Shown here piece after piece: positions 10,656 to 23,272 of a stretch of DNA of 64,000 bases. Each line of letters starts with the position of its first letter. Position 1 is the stretch's first letter. The notes below the pieces were generated by a model. The model saw only the letters and a list, made by a program, of their open reading frames with translations, had not been told where the DNA came from and did no database searches. Source of the stretch: Nymphaea colorata (taxonomy: Eukaryota > Streptophyta > Magnoliopsida > Nymphaeales > Nymphaeaceae); assembly GCF_008831285.2 (NCBI RefSeq), contig NC_045149.1, positions 12,028,629 to 12,092,628 on the forward strand, read 5' to 3'. The translations under genes were made by a program, and so were the position numbers.

Positions 10656-13600
10656 CATAGTAACAAATGTCGTTTTTGCATTTTAACGCCGAGTGTTTTC
10701 TCGGCAAAAAGAAAAAAAGATGGTAAATTTTTAAAAAATTAAAAAATCTTAAAAAAGAGTAAAAAATAAAATAAATGAGAAACTAATAAGTCAACATAAA
10801 AAATAAGTAGATAAACAAAAAATAAAATTTAGAAAAAAAGGAAGAAAAGGATACAACTTTTCGTTTTAGTGTTTTTTTCAAAAAGCAGTACTTTTTTTCA
10901 AGCACTCAATTGCATGTAAAAAAGCTATCTATAGCAGCTTTACAGATAATAGCTGAGCCCCTCTGTTACCACTTATCAGGATAGCTTGTCTCCAGCTGAC
11001 AGATCGAGTACAATCTATTTAGTGTCAATTTCATCCATTCCACCATCTTATTATATCACAAGTCCCAAAACTTGACTTAACTTCAAAATCCTGAATTCTG
11101 AAATCAGTACAATAAATAGTTTGCCACTAAAGTTAACGCTTAATGTTATGTTTCTGTCCATCAATACCTAAAACTTTTTTTTCCCATAATTCCTCTTTGA
11201 AGTTTCAATTTCTTGTGAAGTAGTCTTTTAGATGCGGAATAGACCAGACACTTGATTACAGGTACTTGATGTTACAGCATCTATAACTAACACAAATATG
11301 TAGGAATTAAAGAACAGAATCCCCTGCAGCAGCCCAACTCTCAGACTGTGGGGGTATATGTCCGAATTTTGTCTCCCCATGTAAAGTCATAAAAAAAAAA
11401 ATTATAGCTCCTCGATATGTCGGAATGGTAGCAACTGCAATATATCTACAAGAAAAAGAAATTCTTTCTTCCTTAAAGTAGCCCAAAGAAGTTTCCTCAA
11501 ACCTTGATCATAAGCATTTCATACTTCCATAATAACCAAACGAACCTATCAACAAGAGACTCTTTTATGCAGATCCAATCTTATTTAGTGTTTTCCTATG
11601 GCTTTCATGGAACCCCCTCACAGTAACTTGCACTTCTGCAGACCCATCACATCTTTTGCCTTTCTCCATTCTTTAAAGGAATTTCCATGTTTCCTTTCCC
11701 CACCACAAGTTTTTTTACTCACACTGGATTTGCAATTGTTCATCCACTTCCTTGCTTAGTCTTTATTTACACATCATTTGCTGACACAATTGTTTTGAAA
11801 ATTGAAAATTACTATCTATTTTAATCCACTTCTTTTAGCGTTGTTATTTGAGTTTTGCTTACAGTACCTTCCTTCAATGTTTCACCATTTAATTCGTGGA
11901 CACTTTTTGACACTTTTTCATGTTATCATGCTGTCTACCAGAACTGCTTTTGGAAGTTATTAAGCGCATCTTTTCTTGAAAAGTATGTCCTTCCTCTTTC
12001 AAGATTTCTGCTTAATAATTTTTGCTGAAATTTTTTGAAGGAAAATAGCAGTACTTACCTTAAATATCTCTCTGTCTAAGATAAGCTTCAATCTAAGCAT
12101 TCTATCTTTTATCTTTCGAACTATGTTCGTCTCTTTCAACTACAAGTGGAATCATTCATTTCCGCACACCATAGGTTACCCCAATTTCCAACTTTATAAG
12201 CCACCTTTCCCTTCAATTTTCTGCTTTAGAAATACTGCATCTATCTTGCAATTTTCAGTTGATGTTACTATGCTAGAAGACACCTTTTGTACGCTTCTAA
12301 ACATTAAATGTATGATAGGGAAGGCTTCTAAACAAAGCTTGGGATTCTACGCAGCATCCATAGGGAAGGCCTGCAACTCGCTCATACAACTAATTTTTCT
12401 TGTAAAACATCAACTTAAGGTAATGTTACACCTTCTTAACCAATTTCTAATTATACCAAGCTTTGTTTCACCATGCTTGAAATGAATATCCAATATCCTC
12501 ATTCCCTTGCCACCACAACCAGGTCTCGTTATAGAGCATTGGCTACAGCCTACCAGGGACACCTTAGTAGTTACAGAAATTCTCTTAAAATTCATTTTGA
12601 CAGGATATGGCTGGTTTTATGGCCACCTTCCACTTGATGATAGCCTTCTTCCATTATACAGGTTTGAGATTAGCGTTGACAAACACTAGAACTCCATACA
12701 GGCTGAAGAATGAAAGAGATGAAATATTGTGAAAGATTCACGTAAGAAATGTTGCAACTAGCAATGTACTTTCATGAACTAAGAAATAGCATCATGATAT
12801 TATCACTTATTATTCCTTTGATACTTTTCTTACTTTCTTTTTAACAATGTTTTATAAATGTCCTTCCTATCATGTAAAACATTCTGTTTCTTAACTTTTT
12901 TTTACCTTTTATGTTCTACTAATTTTAATTTTCATGATACTCATGAGGATTTCATAGCAGTAAATAGTCAAAAAATATATTATCATGATTCTTTACCTCA
13001 TTGAGTAATCGGGAGACTTGAGACTGATATTTGGCTTCAGGAAGACATAAGGTAGCTATATTGGTCTTTAGTAAAAACCAGTTTTACTTTATGCTGCATG
13101 ACAACAACCACTGAAAGAAGTCTGAGGAACATGACTAACCAGTGGGTTATGTAATGCTGTTAAAGAGAATAACATTCTAACACCTAATGCCTAATTATCT
13201 TTTCCTGCTTTAAAGTTCATTAGCAAGATTTTTTTCAAACCAGAATTAGCTATCATCATCGATCAGGTCTCACTTGAGCTTTCCAACTAAGTTAAAAAAA
13301 CAGCTGAAATGTAGGTTGCACAAGGCAAAGATGGAACTACTACAAGATTAAAAAACCCATAGATGAGAATGCAATCACTTGGAGTTGTGAAATGTGATAA
13401 GCTCGCACATGTTTGTTAAATAAGTTAAATTGCATTCCATGTTGCATTAACTCAGAGATACAAAGAAAGCCTTGAAAGTAAGGGAGGATCTTACCATAAT
13501 CAAGCTGGTAGAAGTTGAGATACAATATGTGAGTGGTTACAAATGCCAAAAGTGGTGCAGCCACCATCACCCTTGCCGCCTCATCTTTCACATTGAAAGT

Positions 13601-15760
13601 ACGAAGAATGGCAATTATAAGACTGAATCCTAATAAGGCAACAGCAGACGAATAATCCAGCTTCTCTGTTAGCTCTACATCCCTTAAGTAATAAAATAAT
13701 TGTCAGATCACGAAAACTTCTGGATGTATGTAGAGAACATTTAAGAAATTAGATAAAAATCCTAAACCAACTTTCTCACCTGCTATGAAAAACAGAGCTC
13801 CAAAACCATGAGTTCATTGCAAGTATTCCATAGATAGTCCACAGACCAGAGAATTCATAGTATGCCTTCTTACTTTGTGGCTTCAGAGGCAACTTGTAGT
13901 ATAGAAGTATTATAAAGGACATCCATCCATGGAATTGCATTGCAAGATTAAGAGCAGACAGAGCCACTGAAGCAGGTTCCTATGTAGCAAAGAAGAAAAA
14001 AAGGAAAGAGAAGGAAATATCAAATTAAAATGCATCAGTCATCACAATATTAAATAGGAACTTTGACACTGTTCAAAGGTGTGTGAATATTATCAGATTT
14101 TGTAGTCAGGCAATCATTATCCATTGCTGGGTTCTTCCACTACCAAGTACAGTGAAGAAGCAGCTAACTGCAAACAGACCTGGAGACCTAGAACGCGCTT
14201 GAAAGGCCACTTTCCATGGTACTTCACAGGCTTTAGTCCTAACTTTTCTCTTTCTTTCTCCCTTTCCATCATACAGTAGTAACGGCAATCATTCCTGCAG
14301 TCCCATTGCTTCCACTGCTGGTAAAGGGGCTCTTGCATGTACCAGGAGCTGTTGTCCGTGACATCATCAGATAAGAATCTGCAACCCTGGAAACAGGTAC
14401 CTCCAATACATCCAGTCTTCTCACAAAGTTCCACACAATTTCTGAAATTTTAGTTGGAACCACAAGAATGCAGTACTGGTTAGTATTTCCAGATTGTAGA
14501 AAGTAACATGATGTAACAAAGTCTTGAAAATGTTCAACTGATGCTATAAGCTGAGAGGCTTCCTTCATCGGTTAGCAGTTCAGATGCAATATGAATACAA
14601 AAACAGAGGCAGGATGGAAATGCATAGCTATGTAAATGATCGAGTAACTTGGAAAGGAGAAGAAAAGGTAATTAGTCCATAGAGTGCAAAGAGAAAATCT
14701 TGTAGGCTCCCTGTCTACATTTACAATACACATATACATATGCATATACAGTAAGTACTGCAGAGAGATAATATATGTACCATATGTCATTGTCAATCAA
14801 TTGACCATCATTTAGGCACACACATAAATGTCATATATAACTTCGAATATGGTAGGGGATGCCACCCACCCTCTCACTTAAAACCAAACCTCGATGAGAC
14901 AACACATTCAAACGATGAACTTCACACTACAGTGATCAATCTGCTAAAATAAAATCTAGTCGAACTTTGTTAAAGTTTAGCAAAACCAAAGAAAAAGAAA
15001 AGGGCACGAGGCAAGCCAAATGGCCCACTAACCGCGTCATGAAAGTGAAATAAAGTGATGTATCTCAGACATCCAACACCCTTAAAACATAATGTTCTTG
15101 GGAAATCACATGTAAGCAAGATGACGCAATAATTAATTCCGTTTCTCAGCATCATGGTTCCTGCAACTTTGAGGAGTCCAAACCATTCCGACCATGCCAC
15201 GAACCATTATCAGATTGAATACATCCCTCTATCTTCCCAATGGCTGCCCAAATTATAAAATCGTGGACGGATCGAAGCTATTAACGGCCAGCGAGGCACA
15301 AACAGAGAATCCATTCAGCTCAAGACTGCAGTGAACTACATTAAATCAAACAAAAAACTCTCCCTAGCCTCTTAATTCAAACGCTTTAACCTTGTTGCAA
15401 AATGGCAGATAATCAATAAACACCTAACTACTCGGAAAGGCAATCTATTCTAAAACAAAAAGAACATACGTGAAATAATCCAAAACCCCCATCCATGTTG
15501 ACATGAGAAACATCAAACGCTACCAAGTCGAAGCATTGAATCAAACACCATAAACACAATACAACCGGAGTTTGAGATCCGAAGGACAAACTAATACATT
15601 GGTCAAAGGAAGGGAAAAACGAAAATGAAAAGAGAAGGAACAAAGAGCAGTACTTGTAGAGTGGATCGGCATCGCCTGCACTAGCAAGAACGAGACCAAA
15701 GAGGCAGGAACAGAGAACAAGAAGAGATCCTGAAAGGGTTAATAGCTTCTGATTTCCCAT
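9798..15760 (-). CDS. PGAP3: Per1/PGAP3-like GPI-remodelling protein (5 coding exons, 356 aa)
   Basis: Members of this family (yeast Per1, animal PGAP3) act in the secretory pathway on GPI-anchored proteins, removing an acyl chain from the GPI lipid so that it can be remodelled. Exons (minus): 15654-15760, 14180-14441, 13780-13979, 13495-13682, 9798-10111; the frame joins over 1071 nt. The N-terminal signal peptide is about aa 1-27 (LLVLCSCLFGLVLASA). A Cys-rich lumenal part follows (C38, C42, C47, C52, C56) with WYMQEPLYQQWKQWDCRNDC, then several hydrophobic segments, NSWFWS at 179-184, H188, D191 and the CREST-type H313-x3-H317 (DAHALWHATT). The last four residues, KKVK, form a dilysine KKxx retrieval signal. 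An in-frame ATG at 15817 would add 19 polar residues before the signal peptide, so 15760 is preferred. The strong family match makes the function likely, though untested in plants as far as I know. Confidence 0.93.
10580..10655. repeat. (CA)n(TA)n compound microsatellite
   Basis: A (CA)n run passes directly into a (TA)n run. Open frames across it encode only His-Thr or Ile-Tyr repeats and are not genes. Confidence 0.9.
10656..10870 (-). mobile_element. Truncated CATAGT-TIR miniature element
   Basis: It starts CATAGTAACAAAT immediately after the (TA)n run and matches, in order and in reverse orientation, 29520-29866: the AACGCCGAG..TTTTCTCG block, GGTAAATTTTTAAAAA, AAATAAAATAA.TGAGAAACTAA and ATAAGTAGAT. 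The far terminus is missing or unrecognisable. Confidence 0.6.
13495..13682 (-). CDS. PGAP3: PGAP3-like exon 4
   Basis: It begins DVELTEKLDYSSAVALLGF and ends FYQLDYG, with donor GTAAGA. It is followed by the longest intron of the gene (10112-13494). Confidence 0.92.
13780..13979 (-). CDS. PGAP3: PGAP3-like exon 3 (first membrane segments, NSWFWS)
   Basis: It begins EPASVALSALNLAMQFHGW and runs to VFHSR. The donor is GTGAGA, splitting the Arg codon. Confidence 0.92.
14180..14441 (-). CDS. PGAP3: PGAP3-like exon 2 (Cys-rich lumenal region)
   Basis: The acceptor AAAATTTCAG is followed by NCVELCEKTGC; the exon ends with KRVLGLQ before the donor GTCTGT. It carries the family hallmark WYMQEPLY..WKQWDCRNDCRYYCM. 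Confidence 0.92.
15654..15760 (-). CDS. PGAP3: PGAP3-like exon 1 (signal peptide)
   Basis: It codes for aa 1-35 and two bases of K36 (MGNQKLL to DPLYK). The donor is GTACTG. It is followed by a 1.2-kb intron (14442-15653) in which nothing else is recognised. Confidence 0.88.
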
Positions 15761-16080
15761 GTTCTCCCCAGACTTGACTCTGTGGATCTCTCCCCTCCCA
15801 AAGCAACAGGAAACCACCTAATCGATCCACCACCCACAATCTTTAGACGCAATTTCCAGTCACCAGCGATGCCACAATACCCGTCAGAAACGTCGCGTCC
15901 CAAACAGGGTCTTCCGCTCTAGAAGAGAGAGAGAGGTGCGACTTCGCTTACGAGCGGATACGGGTAGGCAGTCGATCCGCAGCCCGGCGGAATGAATTGA
16001 ATCCGCAGGTGCTGACGCCAGCAAATATGGAAACGGCTCCATTGAACTCGGCTGTTGACGTAGCAAATGAAAATGGGCAT
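15761..16080 (-). promoter_or_regulatory. 5' UTR and promoter region of the PGAP3-like gene
   Basis: This lies upstream of the chosen start, richer in CG dinucleotides than the flanks (about 15885-16030), and ends before a 20-base A run at about 16110. An upstream in-frame ATG (15817) lies inside it. No core promoter motif is assigned. Confidence 0.4.
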
Positions 16081-16139
16081 TTCAAAAATGCCCTTGATTT
16101 ATTTTCAAAAAAAAAAAAAAAAAAAACTTACTAGTTTCT

Positions 16140-16380
16140 AATCTGTGTTTATCCCGTGCTCGACTCGACTAGGTTCAGGCATAGCGTTAAAATTGGGCAT
16201 TGGGCCAGCCCGAGTTGGATCAATAATTTGTTTTTAATATGATTTTATTTAATTGTACATATATAACTGCATATAGTTTATTATAACTAATTATACTAAA
16301 ACTATGTATTTTAATTTTAATTGGGTCGGGTCAAGCCAGGTATTGGGTCCAAGTTTCAAATGGTAAAACTAGGGTCAATC
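16140..16380. repeat. GGGTC/GACTCG-rich dispersed repeat
   Basis: Two blocks of words such as GCTCGACTCGACTAGG, GGGCCAGCCCGAGTTGG and TTGGGTCGGGTCAAGCC flank AT-rich sequence. Similar word salad recurs near 21570-21690. This is a common decayed repeat type in plant DNA; class undetermined. Confidence 0.4.
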
Positions 16381-16389
16381 TGTAGTCAC

Positions 16390-17720
16390 GAGTCGACCTA
16401 TCAAAAGCATTCTTATGGAGCTTTCTCAAGGTTAATATCTGTCCGATCGGTTTCCATAACATATGGATAGATAGAATTCTTACTTATGTGCAGAATGCTT
16501 CCTTTGATATCCTTGTTAGTGCAGAGAATTCAATTGTTCTAAGAGGGTTTATGCAAAGTGATCATTTGTTCCTCTACTTGTTTATTATGATTATGAAGGC
16601 CTTGATCAGATGCCTGAACACAACTAGAAAGGAAGAAAATTTGCATTCTGATAGCCCCTGCTTCCTATCCTCAGATGGGGAGTATCATTTTCACAGATGA
16701 TGTCTCGATTCTTAGCAAAGGTGCTCTCACTCTGAGATCCATTAGGAATGTCAAGAGATACATGCAGATCTTAGGTGAAGGAACTCGTTTGGTGATCTCT
16801 ATTGTTTGGCCTCGACATGAGTGAAGAGAAGAAAAGTATATTAGCTAGGGAGCTTCAGTGGGAGGTTGGAAATTTCCCTACGACCTAACTCAGTCTTCCT
16901 TTATTCCGCAGGCACCTTGCTGAGGGACACTGCAGGAAGATTCCATAAATGTTGAGTAATTGGAGTAATTCGAAAGCTAGGATGCTTTCCTACGAGGGGA
17001 GAATATGCTTGATCCACCATAATTTGACTTCTTTAGTCGTTTACTGGATGGAAGCCATGAAGCAGCCTGCTAGCGTTACTATGGCCCTTGACAAAAGTAT
17101 GATAAATTTTCTATGGGCTAAAGGGACTAATGACAACAGAAAACTTCATGATGTTGGAAGAATTTCTACCCAAGTAAAAAATGAAGGTTGGATAGGTTTA
17201 AAGCCCCTAATGGAGTGGAATGATTCACTCCTAGTGAGTAGAATATATATCATCTACTAAACCAAACCACTGTATTACGCCACAAAAGTGGATAAGGCCC
17301 TATGTCACATAGGTACAGGTATGGGTACGGGGAAGCGGGTATGGGTACGGCGTTTTTGCCAATCATAGTACAACAATAGTTATATATTTTTAATTAATTA
17401 TATACATGAAATCAGCAAAAAAATTGACAAAAAATGTAAGGAACAGATGGCACAATGTGAGGTTGATTTCAAATCAGAAAGCACTGGAAGGTACCAGTGT
17501 AACATTGATAAGGGCAAGGTACTTGAGGGTTGGGTGCAGCCTTTGGACCTTAAAAGTCTAATGGAAAGGTTCTTACTGCTGGAAGAGCTTAGGAGTAAGG
17601 TGGAAACTAATTAAAGGTTTTGTTCAATGGAGAGTGGGAGATGATAATTCTATCAAATATTGGGTGGATGGATGGCAAATAATGGAAGTTGTCTGAAATA
17701 TCAATGGAGAATTGTATGGA
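16390..17720 (+). mobile_element. LINE (L1-type) reverse-transcriptase relic
   Basis: The plus strand codes, with stops and frame changes, for the order seen at the C-terminal half of plant LINE ORF2. RGFMQSDHLFLYLFIMIM corresponds to the R-G-x-x-Q-G-D-P-L-S-P block, IFTDDVSIL at about 16688 to the catalytic FADD box (Ala replaced by Thr), then KARMLSYEGRICLI and VYWMEAMKQPASV, FLWAKG, and near 17620 WRVGDDNSIKYWVDGW. A fragment of the TGTCACA element lies inside at 17303. Clearly dead: several stops and no complete ORF. Confidence 0.75.
17303..17390 (+). mobile_element. TGTCACA-TIR element fragment, copy B
   Basis: TGTCACATAGGTACAGG is followed by repeated GGGTACGG words, like the first 50 bases of copy A; the remainder is not recognisable. 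It sits within the LINE relic and so inserted after it. Confidence 0.5.
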
Positions 17721-18234
17721 AACATAAGGAGTGACTTGCACCTAAACCTTTAAGCTGAAATATGAGCAGGCTAGCTCCAACAAGCCGAATGTTTTAGAGC
17801 TTTTCCTTCTCTAGGGTGGTAGATCAGTTGGTGTCAAAAACTAGAGAAGCTCCATTGCCGGACAAATTTATAATGCTACAAGAAATAGCCAGGCTAAAGG
17901 GCATTGGAGAAAGGTAATTTGGTCCCAAAGGCACCAGTTCTTTGTATATGAAATGAAAATCTTTCCAAATAAGTCTGGTGATATCTAGAGAGAACTCTAG
18001 ATTGACACCATGACATGACATTTTGCAGTATATCCTCACCATCTGTTGTTGCATCCTAATGATGCTAAAATATAGGTGAGTCAGTTTGCTGCCACTTCTC
18101 TCTCCTTCATTGGCCAACTAAATGCAATTTGATTTTATCTTTTAATAGGTGAGTAAGATGGAACCCTACCGCTCGGATGAGAGGCCAAAGGCCCCCCAGA
18201 CCCTCGGGTTGTGTCAAGACCTAGGTGAGATTAC

Positions 18235-18760
18235 AATTAGGGCTGCACATGCTTCGATTAGAGCTCGAGCTGGGCCAGCTTGATTAAAAAACTCGAGCTT
18301 GAGCTTAGCTCAAACTCAAGTCAACCTCCACAAATTTGGCTCAAACTTGACTCAACGATACAACATTGAGTTCGAGCTCAAGGTCAACTCGCTTAACTTG
18401 TTTCTGTTAACTTAACCTATTTTGTTTCTTTTAACTCGTTTAACTCATGAACTTGTTTAACTCATTAACTTGTCAAACTGGCTTCTTTAACTAATTCACC
18501 CATGAACAACCATCTAACAGACCATTCAGAGAAAGAATGCATATATTTTGCATCCAAATATCATCTAAAGAAAAACTTAGCAACGGAAAATCTCCTATTA
18601 TGACACATTTATGTAGTTGAGCCAAGCTGAGTGTAAAAAAGTAAAGTTCTTACAAATCGAACTTGACTTCTTTAACATTTCGAGCATCGATCTAAACTCG
18701 ACCTCAGTTCGTTTTTCTACAAGTGAATTCGAGTTGAGGTGAGTTGGCTCGTCTTGTATT
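18235..18760. repeat. GAGCTCGA-rich dispersed repeat
   Basis: Degenerate, partly palindromic words (CTCGAGCTTGAGCTTAGCTC, GAGTTCGAGCTCAAGGTC, TTAACTCGTTTAACTCATG) fill this stretch. Related copies lie at 24437-24545 and 26090-26290. No coding. This is a widespread type in plant genomes whose origin is unclear. Confidence 0.5.
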
Positions 18761-18885
18761 ATGTTACTCCCTTCAACTTGAGGGTATTACCTGCCATCTT
18801 TTGCAGTCGAGAGAAATAACATCCACAGGCATTGATATTGTTAACGTAACCTCCTACCCAAACCTCCTACCCAATGCACATTAAT

Positions 18886-19290
18886 GCTTTGTTTGGTTGG
18901 AGGGAAAGGGAGGGAAAGAAAGGGATGGGAAGGAAGGGAAAGGAAAGGAAAGGGAAGGGAAAGGAAAGGGAAGGGAAGAGAAAGGAAAATGAAAGGAACG
19001 AAATGGAAAATAATGGAAAGAGTTATTAAAAAGTTTGTTTGGATTATGGATAGAAAGGGAATGGAAAGAAATGGAATGGAAAAAAAGACTAAATAACACA
19101 TGAATTTAGAAAGGATGGAAAGGAAATAAAGGGTAGTGTGGGAATAAAAAACTCTTCCACTTACCTTTTTTTTTCTTTCCTTCCCAATCCGTTCATTTTG
19201 GAGGAAAATGACATATACAAGACAATCCCTCCCTTTCTTTTCCTTTCCTTTCAATTCCCTCCCCTTGCAACCAAACACGCTTTGCCTCTT
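18886..19290. mobile_element. Purine/pyrimidine fold-back element
   Basis: A left arm of GGGAAAGG-type words (about 18900-19085) faces a right arm of CCTTTCC-type words (about 19164-19264). The outer ends GCTTTGTTTGGTTGGAGGG and, reverse-complemented, GTTTGGTTGCAAGGGAGGG are inverted copies of each other. Long frames across it code only for Arg/Gly/Lys or Phe/Pro/Ser repeats and are not genes. Confidence 0.55.
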
Positions 19291-20689
19291 TCCCTCCTTT
19301 CTAATTAGTCAACCAAACAAATGATGGATTGCTCAATCCCTCCCTTTCCCTCCTACCAAAGAGGCCCCTCCTAATGTCACATGTTCCTTACGTTATCCCA
19401 CATGCCAGCCATGGATGGCGCGCGAGCTCCCACCACCGGATTTAATGGTGGTCCGTCGGAATACAGTAAAACTTTCGGTGATGCATGAATATCAATAATG
19501 AGAACCTACGTTTTCTACATGAATTATGCACGAAAGTGTAATGCTGAATGAAATGCATGAGTTTATACAAAAAAATTCCAATGAATTACAATCATGTAAA
19601 CATAATTTCGTGCATGCGAGATGACGTAAACCAGGAATTCAACCGAAATGAAATTAATTAAAGCATAAAAATTTAAAGAGGACTCACTGAACATCTGATC
19701 GATCTCATCTCAATCTCCTTATCCAAACAAAATTTTAAAGTGCAAACCCCACAGGATCTATATATCATTAATAGCACGTCCACATGGGGAAAGCATTGTT
19801 TTGAATTCAGACGCTAGTGATCCTCTTAAGGGAGTGTTTACTGAGGCCGGACTTGTGAAATTCTAAAATTAAAAGTCTTATTTTTTGTGAAAATGAGAAT
19901 TGTATTATCAGACAAAGGATTGATTTTTGAAATTATCGACTCATTCTTGAATCAAAATTTCGGAATTATCATTCTACCCTAGGAGTGAAATTATGGTTCC
20001 AGAAATTAGAATTTTTTCATGTGTTATGATGGTCTTAATCCATCAATTTTAAAAATACAATTCATGTTTACGAAGCACATCATTTTCAATTCTGGAATCA
20101 AAATGCTAGACTATCAAGTGCAAAGGAAAACTAAACTGGAATTTTCATCCCAATTATAATTTGAGGTGAAATTTTGTTTCTAAAATTTTAATTCTAAAAT
20201 CAAAATTAAAAATTTGACGCCTGGTACAATTAGAAAAAAACGATCAAATCTGTCAAACTATATTCACGTCCAGCGGAAACCAATGCTTCAACACACATAA
20301 TTTTCAAAATTTATTGGACACATGTCCAGACCTTCTACTTACAACATCTGAAGTTTTGGGTGAGAGGAAGACACCAGCAGCCACATGGCTGCAGCCGGCT
20401 GGTATTTCTTCTCCCCAAATTAACAAATAATACACATGTTATACACTAAACTACAGCAACTTATATCTAAAAACATGAAGGAAGTTGACAAAAATCAGCA
20501 AGAAAGATCTAAACTGACCCAAGGCAAGGAAAAAGTAATAAGAGAAACCCACCGGTGCATCTAGATCGGATATCGAACCGAACTGTTTTCGAAAAAATAG
20601 ACATGAAAAAAAATTAATATCTGATTAAGAAATCAGATCAGATTTAAGACACGACAACCGATCGTATTCATATTTAGATTCGGATATAC
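19291..20689. other. Repeat-like AT-rich intergenic DNA
   Basis: No gene is seen. About 19830-20220 is unusually rich in AAATTCTAAAATT/AATTTTAG-like words in both orientations, as in a decayed miniature inverted-repeat element, but no clean ends were found. Confidence 0.4.
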
Positions 20690-20985
20690 ATAAATAATTG
20701 ATGGATTTGGATTTAGATCAGATGTAGTTTCAAATAAATATCTTATATCCAATTTCAAATAAATATCTTATATCCAACGCTCTTACATTTTGAAAACCAG
20801 CCAGATACATTTTGAAATCAGATATGAAGATAAAAGTCAGGTTCAGACCAGTTCATATTGTAAAATTACATTTCTAATTCGAATATGATTTTTCATTATT
20901 CATATTTGAATTCCAAGATGTGAATATTCGAAAAATGAATATGGTGAAGAGTATATTTGATTTGAATTTGATCCATTAACATCCT
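20690..20985. repeat. Dispersed GGATTTGGAT / CTCTTACATTTT repeat, copy 2
   Basis: Same word order and orientation as 8985-9232. An internal short duplication (AATAAATATCTTATATCCAA occurs twice at about 20735-20780) is unique to this copy. Confidence 0.5.
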
Positions 20986-21762
20986 TAAATACACCAAAGG
21001 TATTCACAATATCTCTTGTGAAAACCCTATAGACTGGAATAGCTAAGTCTAGAAATGTCAAAGATAGATGAGATTAACATGCTGGAAATCAAAGAGAAGC
21101 AATAAAACTTTTGAACCATAGATGCTAGAAAAATGGGAAAGAGAAACAACAAATTTTACTGGTCGACGACCTCCCATGAAAGGGCGAGATGTGACACGAT
21201 GTAGACTAGATTGAGGGGTTTGCCACGTCTTTCACCTTGGTTGCAGAAGTTGCAGCAAAAGCATGGACAAGTGGAGAACGGATAAGAGAGAAGGAGAAAA
21301 GATGGGGACAATCCGGCCGAGAATGCTCTAGACTGCTCAGGATCACTCGACGAACTCAGTAGTGATGAAGGAACTCCACCAAACCTCTGTTGTTCCTCCA
21401 AAACCATCAAGCAAAAATGAAAAACACACACATATAAGAGGAATACGATAACACACTCAATAAAAGAGAGGAATAAGAAAACACCCGACAAAGCCAGCAG
21501 GACCTCCAGGTGGCTCCACTGATAAAATGGGCGTCTAACGAACTCAAGCAAGAAGAAAAACACTTAGAACTAAGGCTGGGCTTCAGGCCAGTTCAGAGCT
21601 TAACGGGCTCAACTGGCCCGAGTCCAAGCTTGGCCTGCTTAGTTATTAGGTTGTGCCCGACTACCAATTTTATATCTGCCAGGTACCGGAATCGTTATCT
21701 ACTTATATACTTATATTTGAAACCCTTAATATTTCATATTTAATATATTAGAAACTCTTAAC

Positions 21763-22679
<917 letters not shown>

Positions 22680-23082
22680 CCCCGGAGCAGGTACCCAACT
22701 ACCCATGAGGTACCCACCCTTACTTGAAACCTGCTCTCCCCTATCATGGATGGCCAAGGCTTCTCCACGTTCTTATCAAAGCCTTACTGAGAAGGTTAAC
22801 CTATGCTTTGGACTTCCACCGCTTTTAGGGCCAGCTTGTTCTCAAAATGGTAATCACTCGCCCATAACCCTTGGTTTGGCTGTGGTAAATTACATAGACT
22901 CTCTGTTTCCTCTACGTTTCAACCAAGTGTTGGCCCCTTCAAGGATGTTAGCCTTCTCTTCCTTGTTCTAGCTTATTTTTCAATAGTCAATCACTCACAA
23001 CCTTGGTTTAATTGCCACTGCTAAACAGTATAGAAGCAACTGAACCTCTACTAATGAGTGAACCTTATCTCATCTTCCATGG
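22680..23082. other. Intergenic segment, nothing recognised
   Basis: An 88-codon plus-strand frame (22705-22971) has no similarity to a family I know and no splice or promoter support. Confidence 0.5.
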
Positions 23083-23272
23083 GCGGAGCCAAGAGGGGGC
23101 CATGGGTCCTGGCCCCACCTCATTTTTTTTTTAAAAAAAAATTACATTAAATTAAGAAAATTTTACTTGTCCTATATAAAAATTCTGAAAAACGATATTT
23201 CGGCCCGTGTCAAAATTTATAAACTTTAATTCAGCCCCCGTCATGAAAAATTTCTGACCCCGCCTCTGTCCT
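23083..23272. mobile_element. Small GGGCGGAGCC / CCCCGCCTC inverted-end element
   Basis: The ends GGGCGGAGCCAAGAGGGGG and CTGACCCCGCCTCTG flank an AT-rich centre with CCCCACCTC and CAGCCCCCGTC. This matches a type of short non-coding plant repeat with GGCGGAGCC ends. Boundaries are approximate. Confidence 0.45.

Larger units (their letters stand above)
10112..13494 (-). other. Intron 4 of the PGAP3-like gene
   Basis: A 3.4-kb intron with a compound (CA)n(TA)n microsatellite (about 10580-10655), a relic of the CATAGT miniature element (10656-10870) and otherwise unremarkable AT-rich sequence. A 120-codon plus-strand frame at 12123-12485 matches no family I know. Confidence 0.7.

Noticed and set aside
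12123-12485. 120-codon plus-strand frame inside a PGAP3-like intron
   Set aside because: No motif, no family resemblance, no promoter or splice context; open by chance in T-rich DNA.
15428-15817. Longer N-terminus for the PGAP3-like protein from the ATG at 15817
   Set aside because: It adds 19 polar residues ahead of a clear signal peptide; the ATG at 15760 gives a normal secretory N-terminus.
18841-19278. 145-codon minus-strand frame
   Set aside because: It is the translation of the purine/pyrimidine fold-back (Phe/Pro/Leu/Ser repeats).
21156-21563. 135-codon hydrophobic minus-strand frame
   Set aside because: No recognisable domain and no conserved start context; surrounded by decayed repeats.
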